Shown here: in pieces, positions 40,871-50,225 of the stretch
Numbering within the stretch: the stretch's first letter is position 1
Layout: each line of letters begins with the position of its first letter
NCBI GenBank assembly: GCA_902547315.1
Contig: CACCND010000001.1
Span: 1 to 64,000, forward strand
Source: an uncultured Pelagibacteraceae bacterium
GTDB taxonomy: Bacteria > Pseudomonadota > Alphaproteobacteria > Pelagibacterales > AG-422-B15
Direction of reading: 5' to 3'
DNA: 64,000 bases
Translations under genes and position numbers: made by a program
The notes under the pieces: generated by a model
The model's input: the letters and a program-made list of their open reading frames with translations, nothing else
What the model was told of the DNA's origin: nothing
Database searches by the model: none

Positions 40871-41008
40871 TCGTATCTATCAACTTTCATTACTAAATTT
40901 TGATATTTTTAATGAGCTTATAAACTTTACTATTGAATCCAATAAATTTCTTTAAAACTTATTGCAAAATCACAAAATTAAATTTTTATTTTCCAAGTAA
41001 TAATTATG

Positions 41009-41086
41009 TGGCGGGAGTGACGGGACTCGAACCCGCGACCTCCTGCGTGACAGGCAGGCGCTCTAACCAGACTGAGCTACACCCCC
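41009..41086 (-). tRNA. tRNA-Asp (GTC)
   Basis: The minus strand folds into a tRNA: acceptor GGGGGTG with CACTCCC, the anticodon stem CCTGC-GCAGG with loop CTGTCAC (anticodon GTC), and the T-arm GCGGG-TTCGAGT-CCCGT. It ends in discriminator G, then an encoded CCA. It is 78 nt long with one extra base in the D-loop. It lies 32 bp downstream of tRNA-Val, and the pair follows hupB. Its 3' end is echoed at 39251-39282. Confidence 0.97.
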
Positions 41087-41118
41087 ACAGTTAAATTTTT
41101 CCATCTCGTGGGAGGAAA

Positions 41119-41194
41119 TGGTGGGCGATGAGAGGTTCGAACTCCCGACATTCACGGTGTAAACGTGACGCTCTTCCAGCTGAGCTAATCGCCC
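41119..41194 (-). tRNA. tRNA-Val (TAC)
   Basis: The minus strand gives a 76-nt tRNA with acceptor GGGCGAT/ATCGCCC, the anticodon stem TCACG-CGTGA with loop TTTACAC (anticodon TAC), discriminator A and an encoded CCA. It is probably cotranscribed with the downstream tRNA-Asp. The hupB-tRNA-Val-tRNA-Asp order is common in alphaproteobacteria. Confidence 0.97.
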
Positions 41195-41242
41195 GGAAAG
41201 AATGTTATATATCTATTTTAGTGAATATTCACAGATATTTAT

Positions 41243-41284
41243 AAAAAAAATCCGACCACGCTTTGTTTAAGAGTGATCGGATTT
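41243..41284 (-). terminator. Rho-independent terminator of hupB
   Basis: On the minus strand AATCCGATCAC pairs with GTGGTCGGATT (one G-T wobble), with a loop of about 13 bases, and is followed by a run of T residues. It begins 28 bp after the hupB stop and separates hupB from the tRNA-Val/Asp pair. Confidence 0.85.
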
Positions 41285-41311
41285 TAAATAATCTAGTTGG
41301 CGATTAAGGTA

Positions 41312-41605
41312 CTACATTCCTCCGCCGCCAGCATTATTAACAGCTTCTTTCAAACCTTTTCCTGCAGTGAACTTAGGTCTAGTTGACTCAGGGATTTGAA
41401 TAACCTCATTGGTACGTGGATTTCGCCCTTGAGATGCTTTTCTGATTGATGTTTTGAATGTGCCAAAGCCTACCAACCTTACTTCACCTCTTGCTTTAAG
41501 AACATCAGTAATTTGGTCAAAAACTGCATTTACTGCCTTTTCTGAGTCAGATTTTTGCATACCTGTAACATCAGCTACTTTTGCTATTAAGTCTTGTTTG
41601 TTCAT
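41312..41605 (-). CDS. hupB: HU family DNA-binding protein
   Basis: HU is a small nucleoid protein that bends DNA and acts in replication, recombination and repair. The 97-residue protein has the HU/IHF signature GFGTFKTSIRKASQGRNPRTNE (about residues 47-67, split here by the arm). The DNA-intercalating proline is in the GRNPRT arm. It ends with an unusual GGGGM tail. It stands alone between lon and a strong terminator. Its ribosome site is made of a G8 tract preceded by A7. Confidence 0.96.
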   Translation of the reverse strand: MNKQDLIAKVADVTGMQKSDSEKAVNAVFDQITDVLKARGEVRLVGFGTFKTSIRKASQGRNPRTNEVIQIPESTRPKFTAGKGLKEAVNNAGGGGM

Positions 41606-41743
41606 AACCCCCCCCTTTTTTTAGGAGTTTTTGATTCGTAATATAACTATGAGACCTGAACAACTATGTATAGTCAAGGAAAAGCCAAGAAAACTGCTAA
41701 AAATAAATAAAAAAGTGTTAAAATTGTCTAAAACTCATATTTA

Positions 41744-44152
41744 TCAATGAGTTATAGGATTATCTGAATCTTGTTCTGCATCTTCATCAGATATTTCACT
41801 AGAAGAACTGGGTGAATCATCTTCGTCCCACTCGATCGGAAGCAAAGGTTTTGTAAGAGCAATTCTCAAAACCTCGTCAACATTATCTACAAAGATTAAT
41901 TCTAAACCGTCTTTTACATTATTTGGTATGTCAGCCATGTCTTTCTCATTCTCTTTCGGGATGATAACTGTCTTTGTTCCAGCCCTTAGAGCAGCCAATA
42001 ACTTTTCCTTCAATCCTCCAATACCAAGTGCTTTGCCTCGTAAAGTTACCTCGCCTGTCATGGCTATATCTTTTCTGACAGGTATTCCAGTTAATACTGA
42101 GACAATCGACGTAACCATACCAAGACCTGCTGAAGGACCATCTTTAGGTATTGCTCCCTCGGGAACATGAATATGAATATCTCTCATAGGAAATATCGTA
42201 GGCTTAATACCAAATTCAATGCATCTTGATCTTACATATGACTTTGCTGCTTGTATCGACTCTTTCATAACATCTCCAAGTTTACCTGTAATCGTCATCC
42301 TACCTTTTCCTGGCATAATAACAGACTCTATAGGAAGTATATCACCACCCACCTCTGTCCACGCAAGTCCAGTTACAATTCCAACTTGATCGTCATTGTC
42401 TATTTCTCCATACTTAAATTTTCTTACACCAGAATATTCATGAAGATTCTCTTCATCAACAACAACAGAGTCGATATCGCCTGAAACAATTTTCTTTACG
42501 GTTTTTCTAGCAATATTAGCAAGTTCTCTCTCAAGGCTCCGCACACCAGCTTCTCTTGTGTAAAACCTAATAAGCCCCAAAATAGCAGGATCTGTTAAAG
42601 TTAATTCATTTTTGTTAAGTCCATGTTTCTCTAACATTTGAGGTGCAAGATGTTGTTTCACTATTTCAACTTTTTCGTCTTCAGTATATCCAGCTATTCT
42701 TATAATTTCCATTCTATCTAGCAAGGCTGGCGGCATTCTTAATGTATTCGCTGTGGTAATAAACATTGTATCTGACAAGTCATAATCGACTTCAAGATAA
42801 TGATCGTTAAATGAATTATTTTGTTCAGGATCTAAAACTTCTAGTAATGCAGACGAAGGATCTCCTCTATAGTCTGCACCTAGTTTGTCAATTTCATCTA
42901 AAAGAAACAATGGATTAGAAGAACCAGCTTTTTTCATCATTTGTAAGACCTTTCCAGGCAACGAACCAATGTACGTTCTTCTGTGTCCTCTTATCTCAGC
43001 TTCGTCGCGAACACCTCCAAGAGACATTCTTACAAACTTTCTTCCTGTTGCACGTGCTATAGATTTACCTAGAGAAGTTTTTCCTACTCCTGGGGCACCA
43101 ACTAAGCACAGAATTGGTCCTTTCATCTTCTTTATTCTTTGCTGAACAGCTAAGTATTCGAGAATTCTCTCTTTTACTTTCTCTAGACCATAATGATCTT
43201 CGTTTAATACAACCTCTGCATATTTAATATCCTTTTTAACTTTGGTCTTTTTTGACCATGGAATAGTCAATAGCCAATCTAAGTAGTTTCTAATTACACT
43301 AGACTCAGCTGACATAGGACTCATCGATTTAAGCTTTTTAATTTCAGAGTAACATTTTTCACGAGCTTCTTTTGAAAGCTTAATATTTTCTATTTTATCC
43401 TCATATTCTTGTATATCATCTTTACCATCTTCACTCTCACCCAACTCTTTTTGAATAGCCTTCATTTGCTCATTTAGGTAGTACTCTCTTTGAGTTTTTT
43501 CCATTTGATTTTTTACACGTCCTCTTATTTTTTTTTCAACTTGCATAACATCAAGTTCGGCTTGTATAAAATTCATAATTTTTTCAAATCTTTCTGCTAA
43601 ATCTACCGCTTCTAAGATCTCTTGTTTATCGGAAAGTTTTATTGATAAATGCGATGCAATTGTATCGCTTAATTTAGCAAGATCATCTATTTCATTAATT
43701 GTCCCAAGCACCTCCGGAGGAATTTTCTTATTTAAATTCACATACCTATCAAATAACTCTGTAATTGATTTAGATAATGCACGAAGTTTTTTATCCGTAA
43801 TATCATTGTTTTCATCTATCAAATCTATATTCGAAACCAAATAAGACTCATTATCCGAAAACATATTAATTGATGCACGTTGAATACCTTCAACTAAAAC
43901 CTTAACAGTCCCGTCAGGTAGTTTTAAAAGCTGCAAAACATTGGCAATAGTTCCAAAGTCAAAAAGGTCATCTTTTTTTGGATCATCAGTTGAAGCACTT
44001 TTCTGTGTAATTAGCATAATACGTTTATCTCCTGACATTACTTTTTCAAGAGCTTGAACAGATTTTTCTCTACCTACAAATAATGGTACTACCATGTGTG
44101 GGAAGACAACTATATCTCTTAGGGGTAAAACGGGTATGTTATTCTCAATCAT
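41744..44152 (-). CDS. lon: ATP-dependent protease Lon
   Basis: Lon degrades misfolded and short-lived regulatory proteins in the cytoplasm. The 802-residue protein has the N-terminal substrate domain (about 1-200), a coiled helical region, an AAA+ module with Walker A GAPGVGKTS (about 355-363) and Walker B FLLDEIDK, and the C-terminal peptidase. The catalytic dyad fits S674 in DGPSAGLG and K717 in GLKEK. The tail after about residue 775 is acidic and serine-rich. It has its own upstream gap with a heat-shock-like promoter. Confidence 0.97.
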   Translation of the reverse strand: MIENNIPVLPLRDIVVFPHMVVPLFVGREKSVQALEKVMSGDKRIMLITQKSASTDDPKKDDLFDFGTIANVLQLLKLPDGTVKVLVEGIQRASINMFSDNESYLVSNIDLIDENNDITDKKLRALSKSITELFDRYVNLNKKIPPEVLGTINEIDDLAKLSDTIASHLSIKLSDKQEILEAVDLAERFEKIMNFIQAELDVMQVEKKIRGRVKNQMEKTQREYYLNEQMKAIQKELGESEDGKDDIQEYEDKIENIKLSKEAREKCYSEIKKLKSMSPMSAESSVIRNYLDWLLTIPWSKKTKVKKDIKYAEVVLNEDHYGLEKVKERILEYLAVQQRIKKMKGPILCLVGAPGVGKTSLGKSIARATGRKFVRMSLGGVRDEAEIRGHRRTYIGSLPGKVLQMMKKAGSSNPLFLLDEIDKLGADYRGDPSSALLEVLDPEQNNSFNDHYLEVDYDLSDTMFITTANTLRMPPALLDRMEIIRIAGYTEDEKVEIVKQHLAPQMLEKHGLNKNELTLTDPAILGLIRFYTREAGVRSLERELANIARKTVKKIVSGDIDSVVVDEENLHEYSGVRKFKYGEIDNDDQVGIVTGLAWTEVGGDILPIESVIMPGKGRMTITGKLGDVMKESIQAAKSYVRSRCIEFGIKPTIFPMRDIHIHVPEGAIPKDGPSAGLGMVTSIVSVLTGIPVRKDIAMTGEVTLRGKALGIGGLKEKLLAALRAGTKTVIIPKENEKDMADIPNNVKDGLELIFVDNVDEVLRIALTKPLLPIEWDEDDSPSSSSEISDEDAEQDSDNPITH

Positions 44153-44230
44153 AAAAGACTCATTATCGTTTATTTAATAAGATGTTTAATGCACATTCTA
44201 GTAAAGAGATAAATGACTTTACTACGTTTA

Positions 44231-44258
44231 AAATGTGTATAATTTATTTATTTTCAAG
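44231..44258 (-). promoter_or_regulatory. Sigma32-type (RpoH) promoter of lon
   Basis: On the minus strand CTTGAA is followed after 14 bases by ACACATTT, close to the sigma32 consensus CTTGAA-N13-15-CCCCATNT (all six -35 bases and five of the seven defined -10 bases). It lies about 80 bases before the lon ATG, and lon is a classical heat-shock gene. Site use is inferred. Confidence 0.55.
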
Positions 44259-44276
44259 GAATAATTTAATTACAGG

Positions 44277-45545
44277 CTAAGCGCTTGTTTCTGAAGCTTT
44301 TTTACCTTCTGCGTATGTATAAAGCGGTCTGGCACGGCCCTCTGCGACCTCGGCATTAATAACAACTTCCTCAACGCCCTCCAAGGACGGTAATTCAAAC
44401 ATTGTATCAAGCAGGATGCCCTCTAAAATCGACCGAAGACCTCGTGCTCCTGTTTTTCTCTCAATTGCTTTTTTTGCTATTACACTCAAAGCATCTTTAG
44501 ACAACATGAGCTTTACATTCTCCATGCTAAACAAAGTCTGATACTGTTTGACAAGTGCATTTTTTGGTTCTTGTAATATTTTTATTAGAGACTCTTCATC
44601 TAAATCAGTTAGTGTAGTCACTATCGGCAACCTTCCAACAAACTCTGGTATCAATCCGTAACTGAGCAAATCTTCAGGCTCTAAATCCCCAAGACTATTT
44701 CCACCTATTTTTTCTTGATAGCTTTTTACATTCGCTTGGAAACCAATGCCAGAGCCTTTTGATCTTTTGTTTATAATTTTATCTAAGCCAGAAAAAGCCC
44801 CCCCACATATAAATAATATATTGGTTGTATCAACTTGCAAAAATTCTTGTTGAGGGTGTTTTCTGCCACCTTGAGGTGGCACACTAGCTATCGTGCCTTC
44901 CATTATTTTCAAGAGAGCTTGCTGAACACCCTCCCCAGAAACATCTCTAGTTATTGAAGGGTTCTCAGATTTCCTGCTTACCTTATCGATCTCATCAATG
45001 TATACAATTCCTCTTTGAGCTTTCTCAACATTATAATCAGAGGCTTGCAATAACTTTAAAATAATATTTTCTACATCTTCACCAACATATCCAGCTTCTG
45101 TAAGAGTAGTTGCATCAGCCATAGTAAAAGGAACATCAAGTATTCGGGCAAGTGTTTGAGCGAGCAATGTTTTACCGCATCCTGTGGGGCCAATCAGTAA
45201 TATATTTGATTTTGACAATTCAACATCTGATCTGAAACTTGAATGCTCTATTCTCTTGTAATGATTATGAACAGCCACAGATAAATTATATTTTGCATCT
45301 TTCTGGCCTATAACAAATTCATCTAATGTGTTGCAAATTTCTCTAGGAGTAGGTATTCGATTAGCTGATTTCGATTTTGTTTCTTTATTTTCCTCTTGAA
45401 TAATATCGTTACAAAGTTCAACACATTCATCGCAAATAAATACTGTAGGACCTGCTATTAGTTTCTTTACTTCGTGCTGACTTTTTCCACAGAATGAGCA
45501 ATACAGAGTATTTTTACTCTTACTATCATTGTTTTCTTCGTTCAT
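44277..45545 (-). CDS. clpX: ATP-dependent unfoldase ClpX
   Basis: ClpX unfolds tagged proteins and feeds them into ClpP. The 422-residue protein begins with a zinc-binding domain (C16, C19, C38, C41). The AAA+ module has Walker A GPTGCGKT, Walker B VYIDEIDK and the pore-loop GYVGEDVE. The IGF loop for ClpP docking is visible as GIGFQANV, following KRSKGS. Length is typical. It is 121 bp downstream of clpP. Confidence 0.97.
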   Translation of the reverse strand: MNEENNDSKSKNTLYCSFCGKSQHEVKKLIAGPTVFICDECVELCNDIIQEENKETKSKSANRIPTPREICNTLDEFVIGQKDAKYNLSVAVHNHYKRIEHSSFRSDVELSKSNILLIGPTGCGKTLLAQTLARILDVPFTMADATTLTEAGYVGEDVENIILKLLQASDYNVEKAQRGIVYIDEIDKVSRKSENPSITRDVSGEGVQQALLKIMEGTIASVPPQGGRKHPQQEFLQVDTTNILFICGGAFSGLDKIINKRSKGSGIGFQANVKSYQEKIGGNSLGDLEPEDLLSYGLIPEFVGRLPIVTTLTDLDEESLIKILQEPKNALVKQYQTLFSMENVKLMLSKDALSVIAKKAIERKTGARGLRSILEGILLDTMFELPSLEGVEEVVINAEVAEGRARPLYTYAEGKKASETSA

Positions 45546-45666
45546 ACAGGTCTACTATTATTTAATTCGAATCATTTTAATGTAAGAAAAACACTAATAA
45601 TAAAAAAAGACAATTGATTTTAAGAAAAAGTGTTTATAAACAGTGGATTAAATTGATTATTTGAGG

Positions 45667-46290
45667 CTATTTCTCAATTTTTGGCAAAATTCTTTTTTCC
45701 TGAATAGCATCAATAATACCGAATTTTTTTGCTTCTTCCGGTGACATAAAATTGTCTCTATCTAACGCCTCTTCTATTGCCTCAACAGTTTGACCTGTGT
45801 GTTTAGCATAAATTTTATTCAAATTTGATTTCATAGACAAAACTTCTTTTGCGTGGATTTCAATATCAGTAGCTTGTCCTTGAAAACCAGCAGATGGTTG
45901 ATGAACCATGATACGACTATTAGGCAATGCATATCTTTTTCCCTTTTCACCGGCCGCGAGTAGAAATGATCCCATTGAGGCAGCCTGTCCAAAGCAAAGA
46001 GTAGAGACTGGAGACTGAATGAATTGCATGGTGTCATAAATTGCTAAGCCATCACTTACAACTCCTCCAGGTGAATTTATATATAACGATATTTCTTTTT
46101 CGGGGTTTTCAGATTCAAGAAACAAAAGCTGCGCTGAAACTAGAGAGGCCATATGATCATTAACTGGCCCAACTAAAAATATTATTCTTTCCTTTAATAA
46201 TCTTGAATAAATATCAAAAGCACGTTCCCCTCTTCCCGTCTGTTCAACAACCATTGGAACTAATTGATCAAAAATTTTATTAGCAATCAT
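45667..46290 (-). CDS. clpP: ATP-dependent Clp protease proteolytic subunit
   Basis: ClpP is the serine peptidase chamber that works with ClpX. The 207-residue protein has the catalytic triad S105 ([11 protein letters not shown]), H130 (MVHQPSAG) and D179 (DRDNFMSP). An N-terminal stretch of about 15 residues is probably processed, as in E. coli. It starts 2 bp after the tig stop, so tig and clpP are cotranscribed. Confidence 0.97.
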   Translation of the reverse strand: MIANKIFDQLVPMVVEQTGRGERAFDIYSRLLKERIIFLVGPVNDHMASLVSAQLLFLESENPEKEISLYINSPGGVVSDGLAIYDTMQFIQSPVSTLCFGQAASMGSFLLAAGEKGKRYALPNSRIMVHQPSAGFQGQATDIEIHAKEVLSMKSNLNKIYAKHTGQTVEAIEEALDRDNFMSPEEAKKFGIIDAIQEKRILPKIEK

Positions 46291-46292
46291 AA

Positions 46293-47705
46293 TTATTTCT
46301 TAGTTTTTTTAATTGTCTTTTTTTTTGCCGTTTTTTTGTTTACTTCAGTCTTTTCAGCTGAATTGACGTTATTATACATTTTGATAAACGAATCAACATC
46401 AACGTCCTTTTTTTTCAATTTAACCTTCGAAAGTATAAAGTCTACAATTTTATTTTCATATAAAGGAGCTTGAAGTTGCATCGCTGCATCCTGGTTATTT
46501 CTATAATAATCAATCACTTTTTGTTCTTGTCCTTTAAAATTACTTGCATATTCAAAAAGGGCTTTATTCATCTCTTCTGGTGTCACTGAGATTTCATTTA
46601 CTTTCCCAACCTCTTGAAGAATTAAGCCCAATTCAATTCTATTTTTTGCATCTTCCTTAAATTTAGTCTCGTTATCCGAAGTTAATTTTTTGTCTTTAAT
46701 TTCCTTTTGATGATCAATCGATGATGGACTTTGTGAATTTAAATAATTTGTAGATAAGTTCTGAAATTCAACATTTATAAGATCTTCAGGTAATTCAAAT
46801 TTGTGAGCTGACTGAAGCTTTTCAAAGAGTACTTTTTTATCAAGATTTTTTGTTAAATCTGAGTACTCACTTTGCATTTGATTTTCAACCTTACTTTTTA
46901 GATCCTTTAAATCAGTTGCACCCATTGATTTTGCCAATTCATCATCTACCTTTGACTCAACGGGTGAACTTACTTTTTTGACATTGCACTCAAACACAGC
47001 ATCGGCATTTTGTAATTCTTTTGCTGAATAATCTGAGGGAAACTTGACGTTTATTTTTTTACTATCTCCAATCTTTAGACCCACAAGACCATCTTCTAAA
47101 TCCTTTATGTATCGCCCAGAACCAATCACAATTGTCTGATTTTCTGCTTTACCTCCGTCAAAATTCTTACCATCGATGGTTCCTTCATAATCTAATAAGA
47201 CAGAGTCCTCTTTCTTAGCTTTATAATCACTGCCTTGCTCTTTATATGTTCTTTGAGACTTAGCGATTAGATCTATTCGTTTATCAATTTCTTTTTTATT
47301 AAGCTTTACCGAAGTTGACTCAATTTCTATTTTACTAAAGTCGGCTAATTTTATTTCTGGAAAAACTTCAAACTCAATTTTAAAGGTTTTATCAACATCT
47401 TTTTCTTCTTGTTCTTTATCTTTGTAATCAACTTTCGGTTGAGAAACGGGACGATGCTTTCCTTCTTGTATTATTTTTGAGACATTTTCATTTATTACAG
47501 CATTCAAAACTTCATTGTTAATTGCATCACCATGTTTTTGCATAATGATATTATTTGGAACTTTACCTGGTCTAAAGCCATCAATTTTTACTGATTTTTT
47601 TACTTCCTCAATTTTTGACTCTAGCTTTGTGTTAAAATCTGCAGATGCAATAGTGAACTCATAAGCTCTTTTCAAACCTTTATTTAATACTTCTTTATAA
47701 CTCAT
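46293..47705 (-). CDS. tig: Trigger factor
   Basis: Trigger factor is the ribosome-bound chaperone that meets nascent chains at the exit tunnel. The 470-residue protein has the N-terminal ribosome-binding domain with the signature [12 protein letters not shown] (about residues 42-53). A peptidyl-prolyl isomerase domain follows (about 160-245), then the helical C-terminal chaperone domain. The tail after about 445 is lysine-rich. It is the first gene after tRNA-Leu on this strand, 21 bp after the encoded CCA. Confidence 0.96.
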   Translation of the reverse strand: MSYKEVLNKGLKRAYEFTIASADFNTKLESKIEEVKKSVKIDGFRPGKVPNNIIMQKHGDAINNEVLNAVINENVSKIIQEGKHRPVSQPKVDYKDKEQEEKDVDKTFKIEFEVFPEIKLADFSKIEIESTSVKLNKKEIDKRIDLIAKSQRTYKEQGSDYKAKKEDSVLLDYEGTIDGKNFDGGKAENQTIVIGSGRYIKDLEDGLVGLKIGDSKKINVKFPSDYSAKELQNADAVFECNVKKVSSPVESKVDDELAKSMGATDLKDLKSKVENQMQSEYSDLTKNLDKKVLFEKLQSAHKFELPEDLINVEFQNLSTNYLNSQSPSSIDHQKEIKDKKLTSDNETKFKEDAKNRIELGLILQEVGKVNEISVTPEEMNKALFEYASNFKGQEQKVIDYYRNNQDAAMQLQAPLYENKIVDFILSKVKLKKKDVDVDSFIKMYNNVNSAEKTEVNKKTAKKKTIKKTKK

Positions 47706-47726
47706 ATTATCTTCTTACTAACAAAT

Positions 47727-47811
47727 TGGTGCGGATAGAGGGACTCGAACCCCCATGAGTTGCCTCACTGGTACCTAAAACCAGCGTGTCTACCAATTCC
47801 ACCATATCCGC
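47727..47811 (-). tRNA. tRNA-Leu (TAG)
   Basis: The minus strand folds into an 85-nt tRNA with acceptor GCGGATA/TATCCGC, discriminator A and an encoded CCA. The anticodon stem CTGGT-ACCAG holds the loop TTTAGGT (anticodon TAG), and TGAG-CTCA forms the long variable arm of leucine tRNAs. The gene is intact. Its first 49 nt and its upstream flank are repeated at 50730-50808, and its first 26 nt at 60451-60476, marking it as the integration site of the two islands to its 5' side. Confidence 0.97.
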
Positions 47812-47841
47812 GATTAATAGAAAATGCAAAATAGACTATTT
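47763..47841 (-). repeat. Direct repeat 1: tRNA-Leu 5' part plus upstream 30 bp (att site)
   Basis: These 79 bases cover tRNA-Leu nt 1-49 and 30 bp upstream of the gene. They are identical to 50730-50808. The inner 56 bases (47786-47841) are also identical to 60451-60506. The repeat ends abruptly at 47841/47842, where the segment A sequence begins. All copies have the same orientation, as expected of attachment sites left by site-specific integration. Confidence 0.9.
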
Positions 47842-47907
47842 CTCAGTACTTTACATCTATTTTTTTATGGAGCTAAGGTTTTGGTTTAACTGAATTTCTT
47901 CAGGCAT

Positions 47908-47937
47908 TGTCAATATAGTGTCAATGAAATTGTCAAT
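47908..47937 (+). repeat. Three TGTCAAT repeats, left end of segment A
   Basis: TGTCAAT occurs at 47908-47914, 47919-47925 and 47931-47937, start-to-start spacing 11 and 12 bp, about one helical turn. The 19-base unit 47908-47926 recurs at 50646-50664 with one mismatch. Same-face spacing next to an attachment repeat fits arm-type recombinase or excisionase binding sites; a transcription-factor site is the alternative. Confidence 0.7.
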
Positions 47938-47941
47938 GAGT

Positions 47942-49930
47942 TTAATCGATATTTTCAAACATTGTTTTAGTTGCCAAATTTTCTTCAATTTGAGCATAAG
48001 TCATTAAGCATGACAAATATACTGCGGCATCATCTATAAGATCATTCACGTCATTGTTAGATTTTCCGAAGAAAGAAAATAGTCCTTTACCAGCTTCGGA
48101 GTAATCAGCTTCTTTCGCATTTAAAAATTGTTTTAAAGTTGATGATTTAATTGCGTAATTTACATTCTGGGGTAAAGTTCCTGTATCTTCAAGAACTGCC
48201 ATGCTGTCAAGAGCTGCAACGCTAACACCAACCACTTGACCACTCTCGTTAATTACCGGTCCACCACTGTTTCCAGATTGAATTGCTGCGTCCATTTGAA
48301 ACTCAGAATAATTATCATTATATCCTGAAAGTGAGTTAACAATGCCAGCTGTAACTTTTATGTCAGAGCTGTAATTTTTCCCAAATCCGTACCCCACCGC
48401 CTTGACTTCGTCAGATCTTTCAACATCTTCTTTTGATATTTTAAAAAAACTTCTATTTTGAAATTCTGTCTTTAATAAAGCTAAATCGTTAACATTATCT
48501 GTGGCAACAACGTCTGCATTAAATTCATTTCCATCGACTATTAACTTCATGTTATTACACCCTTGAACAACATGTTCATTTGTAACAATATTGCCATTGT
48601 TGTTAATAAAAAACCCTGAACCAGAAGCAACAGCGACTAGTTCGTCTGGATCTTTGTTTGAAAAAATAGGATTACTTATTTTTGCGTTGGGGTCTGGCAT
48701 CGCGAAAGGCTCTACATATCCCTCACCGCCAAAAACTAATAATGCACCCAAATTATCCAAAAAACTCACATCATATTTTGAATATGGATAAAGTTCATAA
48801 ATATCCATAAAATATTTTTTGAACCATTCTTTGTTTTCTACTTGAACTGGATAGTCATACCTTCCCCAAGTAAAAAAGCCCGTTTGAGGATCAATAAATA
48901 TTTTTTGGGCATTAAAATGCCTTATATTTAAATCTGCTCTTTTTCTATCATTTTCACTTGCATTAGAATAATCATAAATCTTTTCACGGCTAGATTTATA
49001 AAATTCGCTCACACCAAAAATTTGATCGTCTTCCATAATTGCTACAAAATTTTTTGTTTCTGGCTTTGAATCATTAAACATTTTTCTTCCAGTATCTGTA
49101 AGTTTTACTCTAAAATACTGTCCAGGTTTCGCAGTTATAAACTTAAATTCATTTGAGTATTGTAATAATGTTCCAGAACTTCTTTCTAAAGGTTCTATTT
49201 TAATTTTTACAAGGCCTTCTCTTTGATACTCGCTTAAATTTCCTGTATTTTCGTTTAGTTGGAGATTTGCTGTCCAAGAGCCATTTGTTGTAATGTCAAC
49301 ATCTTTATAGGGATTTTTTGCTGTTGGTATGTTTATAATTTGATCAGACAGATTGCATTGGTATCTTACGTCACCGGCAAGATTACTTTTAAGTGTATAT
49401 TTTGCTTCCTCTATATCCACTTCATAAGAATTACAAATTGCTGATGACTCAAAACAAGACATGCTTGTGGCGTAAGGGTAATCATAAAATTGTAAAATCT
49501 TAGGACTAAATCTTTCTCTTTCTACTTTATCATCACAATCGCCATATTCTTCGCAATTATTTTTATTTGTTTCTACATATTCTTTATATGTTTTGTCAGT
49601 TATAAGATCTCTAGTTGTTATTGTATCCTTATTTATATCAATAATTATTGATTGATTCTTATATTTCTCATAATTGAATTCTTGTTTAGGAGTTTTCTTC
49701 CACTCACCTGCTTTTCCCCCACTTATCGAAGCTGATACTTCACTTTGTTGATATTCAGTTGCATAACATTTATCTAGATGGAAATAATCTCTTTCATTCA
49801 TAGGAATTATTTTTTTACTTAACGTATTTTCATTTGCTAAACTGCTTTGGCTGTCGCTTTTTGAATTATCAGAATTATTATCACACGAAATTAGGAATAC
49901 TAATGTAGCAATAAAAAGAAAGTTTTTCAT
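47942..49930 (-). CDS. Trypsin-like serine protease lipoprotein with unknown N-terminal domain
   Basis: The 662-residue protein starts with a lipoprotein signal peptide (lipobox LISC, Cys at about residue 16), so it is anchored to an envelope membrane. Residues about 17-435 match no family I know and contain several cysteines. The C-terminal part (about 437-615) is a trypsin-like S1C domain with the triad H453 (TNEHVV), D482 (NDLALLK) and S555 (QSGNSGGPV). No PDZ domain follows, unlike DegP. A final stretch with a Cys and predicted helix ends the protein. It is the main cargo of segment A, and two palindromes lie just upstream of its start. Confidence 0.85.
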   Translation of the reverse strand: MKNFLFIATLVFLISCDNNSDNSKSDSQSSLANENTLSKKIIPMNERDYFHLDKCYATEYQQSEVSASISGGKAGEWKKTPKQEFNYEKYKNQSIIIDINKDTITTRDLITDKTYKEYVETNKNNCEEYGDCDDKVERERFSPKILQFYDYPYATSMSCFESSAICNSYEVDIEEAKYTLKSNLAGDVRYQCNLSDQIINIPTAKNPYKDVDITTNGSWTANLQLNENTGNLSEYQREGLVKIKIEPLERSSGTLLQYSNEFKFITAKPGQYFRVKLTDTGRKMFNDSKPETKNFVAIMEDDQIFGVSEFYKSSREKIYDYSNASENDRKRADLNIRHFNAQKIFIDPQTGFFTWGRYDYPVQVENKEWFKKYFMDIYELYPYSKYDVSFLDNLGALLVFGGEGYVEPFAMPDPNAKISNPIFSNKDPDELVAVASGSGFFINNNGNIVTNEHVVQGCNNMKLIVDGNEFNADVVATDNVNDLALLKTEFQNRSFFKISKEDVERSDEVKAVGYGFGKNYSSDIKVTAGIVNSLSGYNDNYSEFQMDAAIQSGNSGGPVINESGQVVGVSVAALDSMAVLEDTGTLPQNVNYAIKSSTLKQFLNAKEADYSEAGKGLFSFFGKSNNDVNDLIDDAAVYLSCLMTYAQIEENLATKTMFENID

Positions 49931-49942
49931 AAGTTGATTATA

Positions 49943-49997
49943 TATTGTTTAGACAATAAAAAAACAATATGTGTCCGGTTATTGTCCTTAGACAATA
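49943..49997 (-). promoter_or_regulatory. Two ATTGT...ACAAT palindromes upstream of the protease gene
   Basis: TATTGT-TTAG-ACAATA lies at 49943-49958 and TATTGTC-CTTA-GACAATA at 49980-49997, 37 bp apart, with a further ACAATATGTGTCC between them. They sit 13-67 bp before the protease start, where an operator would be. The half-site ATTGTC is also the core of the TGTCAAT repeats at the ends of the segment, so one protein could bind all of them. Function is inferred. Confidence 0.6.
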
Positions 49998-50006
49998 TAC
50001 GATTTA

Positions 50007-50225
50007 TTAATCACATTCTTTTAAATTGTCATAGTAACCGCTGCAGCCACGCCAACCACCTATTAAGCAGGAATTTCCAGTAAATAAATTAGTTAATAAA
50101 AGACACTCTTTATTATCCCTAACCTCAATAACATTTGTTTCATATCTAATACTAAATAGCAATATCATGAATATTAATGTGGTCATGAGAAATACTAATA
50201 TGTGGCTGAAATATTTATTAAGCAT
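50007..50225 (-). CDS. Small single-pass membrane or secreted protein, cysteine-rich
   Basis: This 72-residue protein has one N-terminal hydrophobic helix (about residues 8-28). A short exterior domain follows with four cysteines (ECLLL, NSCLIGG, GCSGYY, KECD). No family is recognised. It overlaps the upstream membrane-protein gene by 8 bp, so the two are probably coupled. Its product and that of the protease are both predicted in the envelope. Confidence 0.6.
   Translation of the reverse strand: MLNKYFSHILVFLMTTLIFMILLFSIRYETNVIEVRDNKECLLLTNLFTGNSCLIGGWRGCSGYYDNLKECD

Noticed and set aside
47890-47905. CTGAA-GAAA-TTCAG hairpin as terminator of the protease gene
   Set aside because: The stem is five pairs and is not followed by a T run on the gene strand.
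47908-47937. CRISPR-like or tandem array
   Set aside because: Units are seven bases with 4-5 base gaps, far too short, and no cas genes are near.
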